Assembly (NCBI GenBank): GCA_902803365.1
Contig: CADCPU010000038.1
Coordinates: 1-5,652, forward strand
Direction: 5' to 3'
Source: Oscillospiraceae bacterium
GTDB lineage: Bacteria > Bacillota_A > Clostridia > Saccharofermentanales > Saccharofermentanaceae
DNA length: 5,652 bases
The notes beneath the pieces are model-generated. The model was given only the letters and a program-made list of their open reading frames with translations. It did not search any database and was not told the origin of the DNA. Below are positions 1-5,652 of this stretch, in pieces. Each line of letters starts with the position of its first letter. Position 1 is the stretch's first letter. The position numbers and the translations under genes are program-made.

Positions 1-714
1 ACACTTGTCTGTGAATTCAGGGCTTCGTGTGAAACCGTAAACGATATCGGCTCGTGCAGCACCGGAGGACATAACTCCGAGCCAGTAAGACTCGCCGTCC
101 GCATCAGGCTCGCGGTTCATGAATGTTGCATAAAGCCTTCCGAGGAATTCCTTATCGGATAGGTTGTAGCCGTTCATCTCATCTGAGAGGAAGAACGAAG
201 CACCGACCTGCTCACCTGTAATGTTAAAGTTGGCAAGTTCGGAAGCCCAGTACTGACGGCCTTCTTCATCGTAACTTCTGCCCATTGCAGTCGTGTACAT
301 ACGCTCAACAAATGCATAAGTCAACTCTGTCGGAGCGATCACACCTGTAGGCTTGATATCCCCACCGGATCTGATTCCGTAGGATGCACATGTATCAGCC
401 CACTCCTGTGAATAGATGAATCCGTTAGCAACTGCAACGCGGTCCATTGTGCCGGTTGAGAGCTGGTCAAGCCAGAACTTCATACCGCCCTCTTCAGGGT
501 CGCGTCCGAAAAATGTCTTATAAAGTATAGTTACAAACTGCTCATCCGTAGTCTTCCTGTTTTCGAACTCAGGGCTGAAGATAAATCCCTGAGCAACCTC
601 AGCACCTGAACGACGGAATGCATACAATTCGTCAGACCAGAATTTTGCACCTTCAGTCTCCGGTTCACGATCAAGAACGTAGATATATATACGCTCTACA
701 AATGCACTGATCTG
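1..714 (-). repeat. Direct repeat, copy A: DUF4214-module coding segment
   Basis: This 714-nt segment aligns without gaps to 2987-3700 at a constant offset of 2986 nt. By eye the encoded 238 residues differ at 34 positions (about 86% identity). It encodes four helical units of about 50 residues with the pattern FVER.Y...(G/D)R...EG..(F/Y)W...GF..SPEF. Units 1-2 and 3-4 form two pairs joined by a Gly/Pro-rich spacer. Similarity stops sharply at the Thr/Pro linker upstream, consistent with duplication of a module rather than a whole gene. Confidence 0.9.
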
Positions 715-2826
715 AGACTTAGGATCTGCAGCAGGAGAAGGTGTTGCAGTTACTTCGCCTGTTGGAGCAGTTGTTACCTCAACCGTAGGAGCAGGAGTAG
801 CCGTTACCTTGGCAGAAGGTACAGGTGTAGCGGCAGCTGTTGGAGCAATCGTAGGTTTTGAAGTTGGAGTTGCTGTCGGCTCAGGTGTAGCAGTAACTGT
901 AGGAGTAGCCGTAGGAGCAGCATTGATAACAAACTCAGCCGTATCATTGCCTTCAGCAATAAGATAATTACCGGAATCCTCACCTACGAGCTTTGCTGTA
1001 GCGATATATCTGCCTGCTTCTGTCTGCTCGCCTGTTACCTCAACAGTTACATCATCACCGTCAACAATATCCTGTGCAACAGCTTTGGGCAGTTTTGCCT
1101 TGCCGTCAGCTGTAAAACTCAGATCAGACCAATCGATGTTAATGGTCTTAGGCTCGATAATTACTTTAATGTCTACTTCATCATTTGCCTTAACTGAACC
1201 GGGCAAAGTATTTTCTACCTTACATGTAAAACTGTAATCTCCGATATCAGATACAGGAATATTGTAAGTGTCAGAAGTTGCACCGTCTACAGCTGTATCA
1301 GCAACGAACCACTGATAACTGATATCTCCACCATAAGGAGCATCAACATCAACACCTATCGCAGCATCGCTATCACCATATGTGATATTAACGACATCAC
1401 ATTTTGACAAAGCAGACACACAGGCCCATCTTGCATAAACAACGATGTTTTCTGTGATCTCAGAATCTTTTGTGATCGTCTTTCCTGTTCCGTCAGCCTT
1501 TGTATTCCATTCTGAGAATGAATATGAATTAACTTCATCCACAGGATCTGCCGGGAAAGATTCTCCGAGAGCCTGTCTTGCTTTTACCGTAAGTTTAGTG
1601 AAAACATCAGTGTCATCTTTATATTTCTTAAAAGAGACAGAGTATGTTGCATTCTCAATATTAATAGGAGTATTAGGATCACCGAGGAAAAGACCGCTGT
1701 ATCCCAATTTTTTACCGTCATATTCAGTATCAGGATCTGTATCGGAACTTCCGCTGGTACAGTTAGTAATAAACAATGGTCCCTCTTCGGAATATGGAGC
1801 AATATCCAACGTAGGGTTATCATCTTTTCCGCCATTCAGAGCCAGAGCGCCACCTTGACCGGATGCAGTACATCCGTCTATCGTACCGCCATAAAGACAG
1901 CTTTCACAAGTTTTTCCTCCGTTCGCACAGATCGCACCACCCGTATTTGCACTGCAATTTCTGATAACACCGCCATACATCCTGAACGTACCTGCCAAAG
2001 AGATATCATGTCCGGCTCTTGAAGTACAACCGACTGCACCGCCATATCTGGAGACACAATCTTCAATAAGGCCGCCATAAACATTAAGCCTTGCATACGA
2101 ATAGGCACCGATAGCACCACCGTAACCACCGCTGGTTACGCAATTTTTTATGGTAGATCCGGCCTTAACATTAACAGTTCCTCCGCCGGTCGTATGATCA
2201 AAATCAACTCTGACTCCACCACCGAAATTATAAGATCCTGAATCTCCCGACAAAGAAGAAAGGCTGTAAGTACAGAAATTATTCTGGATAGTTGCCCCAT
2301 TCTCAAGATTAAGCGTAGCCTTGTAATAAACATCGACAAGACTTCTTCCGCCAAGGCAGGAAGTTGATACATTCGTATTCATCTTAACTGTTCCGGTCCT
2401 TGTTCCGAAATCAGCTCCACCATCTAAAGTCAGTTTGAACAGTGAGACAGTGATCCCGTCATAGGTTCCGTTACCGCGTATACCGAAGATAGATTGAAGT
2501 CTGCCGTTATTTGCACCTTCTCCTATCGCTCTCTTCAATGTTACACCTGCTTCAGCGCCTTCAATGATCATACTTCTGTTAATTGTAAAGTATGATGTTC
2601 CGTTGTCATTTGATGCTGTCTTACACGGTACATCAAAGCTATCATCGATGATGATATGATCAACATCTTCGTCAGCAAGAGCTGATGTCATTTCATCAAC
2701 AGACTTGACATGAACCGTATTACTCTCTGCCAAAGAGGCTGAGTTGATACCTATTACCATACCAACGATAACAGTCAGGCTGGCAATACAACTTAACAAC
2801 TTGTTTCTTTGTACTACTCGTGACAT
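1..2826 (-). CDS. Secreted modular surface protein: beta-helix, InlB-type repeat, Ig-like domains and C-terminal DUF4214 repeats (3' end cut by window)
   Basis: An open frame of 942 codons starts with ATG at 2826 and reaches the window edge without a stop. By comparison with the neighbouring paralogue it lacks only about eight C-terminal residues. The start is supported by an AGGGGGAG ribosome site and an in-frame TAG four codons upstream. Residues 1-33 form a signal peptide with likely cleavage after SASLA. Residues about 37-390 look like a right-handed parallel beta-helix, with recurring YGG-x-I and GGA[IV] turns and Cys after each 'I-x-[ND]' rung (C229, C257, C291, C319, C356). Residues 395-468 match the Listeria-Bacteroides/InlB B-repeat (FSEW...VVYARW). 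Residues 469-557 are Ig-like (SYQWF...YSFTCKV), and 559-635 resemble an MBG/YDG-type domain (AGRYIATAKL...NYLI). A Thr/Pro linker (638-704) leads to four DUF4214 half-repeats (709-942). No catalytic motif, LPXTG or SLH domain is visible. The role is unknown; adhesion or a structural surface role is an inference. Confidence 0.9.
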   Translation of the reverse strand, partial: MSRVVQRNKLLSCIASLTVIVGMVIGINSASLAESNTVHVKSVDEMTSALADEDVDHIIIDDSFDVPCKTASNDNGTSYFTINRSMIIEGAEAGVTLKRAIGEGANNGRLQSIFGIRGNGTYDGITVSLFKLTLDGGADFGTRTGTVKMNTNVSTSCLGGRSLVDVYYKATLNLENGATIQNNFCTYSLSSLSGDSGSYNFGGGVRVDFDHTTGGGTVNVKAGSTIKNCVTSGGYGGAIGAYSYARLNVYGGLIEDCVSRYGGAVGCTSRAGHDISLAGTFRMYGGVIRNCSANTGGAICANGGKTCESCLYGGTIDGCTASGQGGALALNGGKDDNPTLDIAPYSEEGPLFITNCTSGSSDTDPDTEYDGKKLGYSGLFLGDPNTPINIENATYSVSFKKYKDDTDVFTKLTVKARQALGESFPADPVDEVNSYSFSEWNTKADGTGKTITKDSEITENIVVYARWACVSALSKCDVVNITYGDSDAAIGVDVDAPYGGDISYQWFVADTAVDGATSDTYNIPVSDIGDYSFTCKVENTLPGSVKANDEVDIKVIIEPKTINIDWSDLSFTADGKAKLPKAVAQDIVDGDDVTVEVTGEQTEAGRYIATAKLVGEDSGNYLIAEGNDTAEFVINAAPTATPTVTATPEPTATPTSKPTIAPTAAATPVPSAKVTATPAPTVEVTTAPTGEVTATPSPAADPKSQISAFVERIYIYVLDREPETEGAKFWSDELYAFRRSGAEVAQGFIFSPEFENRKTTDEQFVTILYKTFFGRDPEEGGMKFWLDQLSTGTMDRVAVANGFIYSQEWADTCASYGIRSGGDIKPTGVIAPTELTYAFVERMYTTAMGRSYDEEGRQYWASELANFNITGEQVGASFFLSDEMNGYNLSDKEFLGRLYATFMNREPDADGESYWLGVMSSGAARADIVYGFTRSPEFTDKC

Positions 2827-2829
2827 AGT

Positions 2830-2837
2830 CTCCCCCT
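2830..2837 (-). promoter_or_regulatory. Ribosome binding site of the beta-helix/DUF4214 gene
   Basis: On the minus strand AGGGGGAG lies 3 nt before the ATG at 2826. The effective spacing is 5-6 nt if the GGGGG part pairs with 16S rRNA. It overlaps an in-frame TAG (2836-2838), which rules out a longer reading of the gene. Confidence 0.75.
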
Positions 2838-2859
2838 AAAAATGGAATAATATATAGTC

Positions 2860-2877
2860 TTTCAACCACATTTGAAA
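2860..2877. repeat. Inverted repeat TTTCAA-N6-TTGAAA next to the putative -10 box
   Basis: TTTCAA (2860-2865) and TTGAAA (2872-2877) are perfect inverted arms separated by CCACAT. The repeat abuts and shares one base with the putative -10 hexamer of the leftward gene, so it spans the expected transcription start. It could be an operator for a dimeric regulator or a short 5'-UTR hairpin. Six-base arms in AT-rich DNA can also arise by chance. Confidence 0.4.
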
Positions 2878-2905
2878 CTATAACAAATAAATGCTATATC
2901 TACAA
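2877..2905 (-). promoter_or_regulatory. Candidate sigma-A promoter of the beta-helix/DUF4214 gene
   Basis: On the minus strand TTGTAG (-35, 2900-2905) is followed after 17 nt by TATAGT (-10, 2877-2882). The -10 matches TATAAT at five of six positions; the -35 matches TTGACA at only three. The spacing is ideal, and the leader to the ATG would be roughly 45 nt. The site lies just downstream of the preceding gene's terminator, which fits independent transcription. Confidence 0.5.
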
Positions 2906-2923
2906 TTAATATGTGCTTATTTC

Positions 2924-2956
2924 AAAAAAAAGGATCGTATATACGATCCTCTTTAA
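2924..2956 (-). terminator. Intrinsic terminator of the 775-residue DUF6273/DUF4214 gene
   Basis: A perfect 20-nt palindrome (2931-2950, arm AGGATCGTAT) starts 9 nt past the TAA stop on the minus strand. It is followed immediately by a run of eight T (plus-strand A at 2924-2931). An A-rich stretch before the stem can extend pairing with the T run. The plus-strand side lacks an equivalent T run, so it should work mainly for leftward transcription. Confidence 0.88.
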
Positions 2957-2959
2957 GTC

Positions 2960-5287
2960 TTAGTATGGAAGTATCCTTGCTTCGATACACTTGTCCATAA
3001 ACTCAGGACTCCGCGTAAAACCGAATACAATGTCCGCACGCGGTGTACCGGATGCCATAAGCCCCAGCCAATATGTCTCACCGTCAGCATCCGCTTCGCG
3101 ATCCATGAAAGTTGCGTAAAGCCTTCCGAGGAAGTCCTTATCCGAGAGATTAAAGCCGTTCATCTCATCAGAGAGGAAGAACGAAGCACCTACACCTTCA
3201 CCTGTTATTTCAAAGTTTGCCAAAGCCGATGCCCAATACTGCTTACCTTCTTCATCATATCCGCGGCCCATTGCAGTCGTATACATACGCTCAACAAATG
3301 CATATGTAAGATCTGTAGGCTCGATAGTGCCTGAAGGCTTGATATCGCCGCCTGAACGTATGCCGTAAGATGCGCAGGTATCTGCCCACTCCTGGGAATA
3401 GATAAATCCGTTTGCAACTGTGACTCTGTCCATTGTACCGGTAGCAAGCTGGTTCAGCCAGAAATTCATTCCTTCTTCCTCAGGATCGCGACCGAAGAAT
3501 GTCTTGTAGAGGATAGTTACAAACTGCTCATCCGTAGTCTTCCTGTTTTCGAATTCAGGGCTGAAGATAAATCCCTGAGCAACCTCAGCGCCTGTGCGAC
3601 GGAATGACCAGAGTTCCTCTGACCAAAATGCTGCGCCTTCTTCTTCAGGTTCACGATCGAGAACGTAGGTATAGATACGCTCAACAAATGCCAGGATCTG
3701 AGCCTTAGGCGCTGTCTTACCTTCTTCAGGATCAGATGTCGGTTTGGCAGGTGCAGCAGTTACTGTCGGAGTTGCGCCGGACGAAGGTTTTGAAGAAGGA
3801 ACAGGCGTTGCTGTCGGCTTCGGACGCGGCGGATTCGTCTTGATCATGGTAAACACAGCCTGTATCTCAACATCTGAGTTTCCGATAACAAATTCATCAT
3901 TATTATCGACCGTTACATCACCTGATACGATTTTCCAATCAGTAAGAGCATATCCTTTTTCAGGAGTTCCCTTAAGTGTAACCTTAGTACCGGTTGTTCC
4001 AGAAGTCACAGATGCAGATGCTGTACCTTTACCCTGAACAGTCACTTTAATGTTGTATTGAGCATTAGGACAGGCAATCAAGACAGGTTTACTTACGTAA
4101 TCGGTCTCATGAATATCATTGAGATCTTCTGCAAAAGCATACACATAATACTGTGAGCCCCATTTTGCAGGATCAAGACTTTCAGGAAGAGTAAACTCAG
4201 CTACAGATGATTTGACCTTGACTTCATCCAAGTAAACAATATGAGCGCTATCTTGAGTGTATTTCTTATCCGTGATCATAACGGTAATGCGATCATAATT
4301 TCCCTTTGCACTGAACGGGATCTTGATCGTACCATTAGCAGAAGTGATCTTTTTAGCATCAGGGATCGAAAACTCAATCGACTTATCGATGATCGTAAGT
4401 TTACTCTCTGATCCGTATCTGTTCTCATCCCCTGACTTAACTACAGAAGAAAAAAGAACATCATCAAGAGAGATATTCATGGCAGGAGAAACACGAAGAC
4501 TTCCCTTATGATTTGTAACATAGATATCGCCTTGATATCTGACCTTGCCGAGAGAATCAGTTCCATTTGGAGATCTGAACCACCAAAACATCGGGGAATT
4601 ACTGTCAAACACATACTTGACCCTGTTCTCTCCGGCACCCATCGAAGAATAATATCCATAAGCGGAATTCACGATGTCCTCGGCATCGAGGATAAAAAGT
4701 TTTTCTCCCGTCAACGGTGTTGATCCGGAGCCGAAATAATACTTTATGCCCTGTGGCACTTCAAATGCATTATTACCGACAACATATTCATGTGATGATA
4801 TCTTACTTGATGCTATGGCATTACGTTCCGCCTCAGTAAAGCAGTTTTCTTTATATAGTAATTTGTCACCATTAAGATCAATATTGATATCACAGTGCGC
4901 CCAATCATTAAAAGCTGTAGCACCTTCGTTCAGTACATCATCATCATCCATAGTGGTGGCATAAAGATCGTTGTCGCAATCAAGAAACATGGTCTCTGAA
5001 CCATATATGTCTGTTCGAGGTGAAAGTACGCGATATCTTACAGGCAGACCGTCGTATTTACCATACCACACATAACTTCCGGTCCATGGCGAATCCATGG
5101 ATTCAGGTGCCTTCGGAGAACCAAGTGACGCTTCTGCAAGATAGGTGTTGCTTATATCCTTAACAAAACCGTCAGCTCTGACATCGGACTGATCCCAAAC
5201 GGAAAAGATCTGCATTCCCATAGTTATGGAAAGAGCAACCGAAATAAGCTGAGCAGACAGATGTATTCTTTTTTTATCTCTTAACAT
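2960..5287 (-). CDS. Secreted modular protein: DUF6273-like domain, Ig-like region, InlB-type repeat and C-terminal DUF4214 repeats
   Basis: A complete 775-residue protein starts with ATG at 5285-5287, has GAGGAGG 8 nt upstream and an in-frame TGA beyond that, and ends in TAA. Residues 1-38 form a signal peptide (KKR, hydrophobic 10-30, likely cleavage after VRA). Residues about 70-280 resemble DUF6273, a secreted domain of unknown function common in Clostridia: VWYGKYDGLPVRYRVL, CFTEAERNAI, KLFILDAEDI, WWFRSPNG, VSPAMNISL. Residues 295-405 look like a beta-sandwich of Ig/fibronectin type. Residues 410-480 match a divergent InlB B-repeat (YNIKVTVQGKG...VTLKGTPEKGY...VEIQAVF). A Thr/Pro linker (484-528) precedes four DUF4214 half-repeats at about 533-579, 587-636, 663-711 and 719-763. 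The C-terminus is ARILPY, with no LPXTG, SLH or dockerin. Its last 238 residues are paralogous to the next gene downstream. The function is unknown; an extracellular or cell-wall location is inferred. Confidence 0.93.
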   Translation of the reverse strand: MLRDKKRIHLSAQLISVALSITMGMQIFSVWDQSDVRADGFVKDISNTYLAEASLGSPKAPESMDSPWTGSYVWYGKYDGLPVRYRVLSPRTDIYGSETMFLDCDNDLYATTMDDDDVLNEGATAFNDWAHCDINIDLNGDKLLYKENCFTEAERNAIASSKISSHEYVVGNNAFEVPQGIKYYFGSGSTPLTGEKLFILDAEDIVNSAYGYYSSMGAGENRVKYVFDSNSPMFWWFRSPNGTDSLGKVRYQGDIYVTNHKGSLRVSPAMNISLDDVLFSSVVKSGDENRYGSESKLTIIDKSIEFSIPDAKKITSANGTIKIPFSAKGNYDRITVMITDKKYTQDSAHIVYLDEVKVKSSVAEFTLPESLDPAKWGSQYYVYAFAEDLNDIHETDYVSKPVLIACPNAQYNIKVTVQGKGTASASVTSGTTGTKVTLKGTPEKGYALTDWKIVSGDVTVDNNDEFVIGNSDVEIQAVFTMIKTNPPRPKPTATPVPSSKPSSGATPTVTAAPAKPTSDPEEGKTAPKAQILAFVERIYTYVLDREPEEEGAAFWSEELWSFRRTGAEVAQGFIFSPEFENRKTTDEQFVTILYKTFFGRDPEEEGMNFWLNQLATGTMDRVTVANGFIYSQEWADTCASYGIRSGGDIKPSGTIEPTDLTYAFVERMYTTAMGRGYDEEGKQYWASALANFEITGEGVGASFFLSDEMNGFNLSDKDFLGRLYATFMDREADADGETYWLGLMASGTPRADIVFGFTRSPEFMDKCIEARILPY
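2987..3700 (-). repeat. Direct repeat, copy B: DUF4214-module coding segment
   Basis: This is the partner of 1-714. Bases 3513-3589 (paired with 527-603) are identical at 76 of 77 positions. The 46 nt on the low-coordinate side of that block differ at 11 positions, and the other side is also clearly diverged. Homologous repeats of this size in the same orientation could recombine to delete about 3 kb or undergo gene conversion; that is an inference. Confidence 0.9.
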
Positions 5288-5295
5288 ACTAAACG

Positions 5296-5302
5296 CCTCC
5301 TC
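5296..5302 (-). promoter_or_regulatory. Ribosome binding site of the DUF6273/DUF4214 gene
   Basis: On the minus strand GAGGAGG lies 8 nt before the ATG at 5287. This is a near-consensus Shine-Dalgarno sequence at optimal spacing, and it fixes the start of the 775-residue protein. Confidence 0.9.
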
Positions 5303-5311
5303 ATATCATTC

Positions 5312-5340
5312 AGAGTACAAGAACATCTGAGCATTGTAAA
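5312..5340 (-). promoter_or_regulatory. Weak candidate promoter of the DUF6273/DUF4214 gene
   Basis: TTTACA (-35, 5335-5340, five of six consensus) is followed after 17 nt by TACTCT (-10, 5312-5317, only three of six). This would leave a very short leader. An alternative is TACAAT (5333-5338, five of six) as the -10, but it has no good -35. A promoter is expected here because a strong terminator lies upstream; the exact boxes are uncertain. Confidence 0.3.
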
Positions 5341-5365
5341 GTAAGCAAAACAGGAAGCGCTGAAT

Positions 5366-5402
5366 AAAAAAGAAGGTTGCTCACCGAAGTGAACAACCTT
5401 CT
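5366..5402 (-). terminator. Strong intrinsic terminator after the [FeFe]-hydrogenase gene
   Basis: On the minus strand, arms AGAAGGTTG and CAACCTTCT flank an inner TCAC/GTGA stem with one T-G pair between them. The loop is TTCG closed by C-G, the very stable cUUCGg tetraloop. Six T follow (plus-strand A at 5366-5371). The hairpin (5371-5402) begins 23 nt after the hydrogenase stop codon. Confidence 0.95.
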
Positions 5403-5425
5403 GAATAAATCATCTGTTACACGTC

Positions 5426-5652
5426 TTATTTCTCGAGAACGGAATCAGGATAGATTTCCTTCTGGCAATAAGTTGTGTGGAGAAGCTCATGAGCGAGGTG
5501 TCCGTTAGGCTCGCCAAGGAAATCCTTGTAGAGCTGCATAACCTGAGAGTTCTTATGAGACTTACGCTCAGGCATGATCTTATCCTCTTCATAGAGAGCC
5601 TTAGCACGCTCAGCACGGATATCGATATCCATGAGATCCTGTGCAGGAACGA
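5426..5652 (-). CDS. [FeFe]-hydrogenase catalytic subunit, C-terminal end (5' part outside window)
   Basis: The frame enters from the right edge and ends in TAA at 5426, giving 74 complete residues. It begins VPAQDLMDIDIRAERAKALY and continues with a KSHKN element, LYKDFLGEPNGH and HELLHTTY. This is the iron-hydrogenase small-subunit-type tail that closes H-cluster hydrogenases (HydA/HndD type), which reversibly couple proton reduction to ferredoxin or NAD(P)H oxidation in the cytoplasm. The starting VPA would directly follow the conserved GGxxxGGGQP segment carrying an H-cluster cysteine, just outside the window. The internal ATG at 5632 should not be taken as the start: the frame is open upstream, homology continues through it, and no convincing Shine-Dalgarno precedes it. 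The upstream domains, which would show whether it is monomeric or electron-bifurcating, cannot be seen. Motif assignment is from family knowledge, not a search. Confidence 0.88.
   Translation of the reverse strand, partial: VPAQDLMDIDIRAERAKALYEEDKIMPERKSHKNSQVMQLYKDFLGEPNGHLAHELLHTTYCQKEIYPDSVLEK

Noticed and set aside
1445..1858. 137-codon plus-strand open frame
   Set aside because: It lies fully antisense to the beta-helix/InlB-repeat coding sequence, has no ribosome site I could see, and its protein resembles no family I know. It is a shadow frame.
1878..2372. Two minus-strand frames of 83 and 74 codons within the beta-helix region, suggesting a frameshifted pseudogene
   Set aside because: The main frame from 2826 reads through without a stop to the window edge with coherent domains, so these are alternative-frame shadows and the gene is intact.
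2931..2950. The perfect 20-nt palindrome as a regulator operator or recombination site
   Set aside because: It follows a stop codon and is followed by eight T in the direction of transcription, which is fully explained by an intrinsic terminator.
1..3700. The large direct repeats as a mobile element or CRISPR-like array
   Set aside because: The two copies are diverged protein-coding domains in paralogues. There is no transposase, terminal inverted repeat, target duplication or short regularly spaced repeat.
3744..4037. 97-codon plus-strand open frame rich in Gly/Val/Ala
   Set aside because: Its composition is the reverse complement of the Thr/Pro linker and InlB-repeat codons of the 775-residue gene. 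It is a shadow frame.
5410..5616. 68-codon minus-strand frame overlapping the hydrogenase end
   Set aside because: It runs out of frame with the recognised hydrogenase tail over nearly its whole length and ends inside the terminator-side spacer. It is a shadow.
5426..5632. A stand-alone 68-residue small protein starting at 5632
   Set aside because: The frame is open to the window edge and the family similarity continues upstream (VPAQDL). It is the C-terminus of a hydrogenase, not a small gene.

Overview
The window reads almost entirely on the minus strand. It suggests an anaerobic Bacillota of the Clostridia type, such as a gut or rumen fermenter: a [FeFe]-hydrogenase, strong GGAGG-type ribosome sites, moderate GC, and large secreted modular proteins with Thr/Pro 'TATP' linkers and DUF4214 repeats. 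I cannot fix a genus.

Layout in transcription order, from the right edge leftward. (1) 5652-5426: the C-terminal end of a [FeFe]-hydrogenase catalytic subunit, whose 5' part lies outside the window. It is closed by a strong intrinsic terminator with a UUCG tetraloop (5366-5402). (2) 5287-2960: a complete 775-residue secreted protein. It has a signal peptide, a DUF6273-like domain, an Ig-like region, a divergent InlB-type repeat, a Thr/Pro linker and four DUF4214 half-repeats. It is closed by a terminator containing a 20-nt palindrome (2924-2956). (3) 2826-1: a second secreted protein, 942 codons visible and missing only about its last eight residues. It has a signal peptide, a Cys/Gly-rich parallel beta-helix, an InlB/Listeria-Bacteroides repeat, two Ig-like/MBG-like domains, a Thr/Pro linker and the same DUF4214 module. 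This long open frame runs off the left edge without a stop.

The two secreted proteins share a colinear, ungapped 238-residue C-terminal module that is about 86% identical. Their exposed N-terminal parts are unrelated. This looks like one conserved localisation or anchoring module carrying interchangeable ectodomains. A 77-nt stretch inside the module differs at only one base between the copies, while its flanks differ much more, which suggests recent gene conversion. Each secreted-protein gene seems to have its own promoter, because a terminator precedes each one. The hydrogenase is probably only a physical neighbour.

Intergenic DNA is limited to 2827-2959 and 5288-5425. I saw no tRNA, rRNA, CRISPR array, transposase or attachment site.
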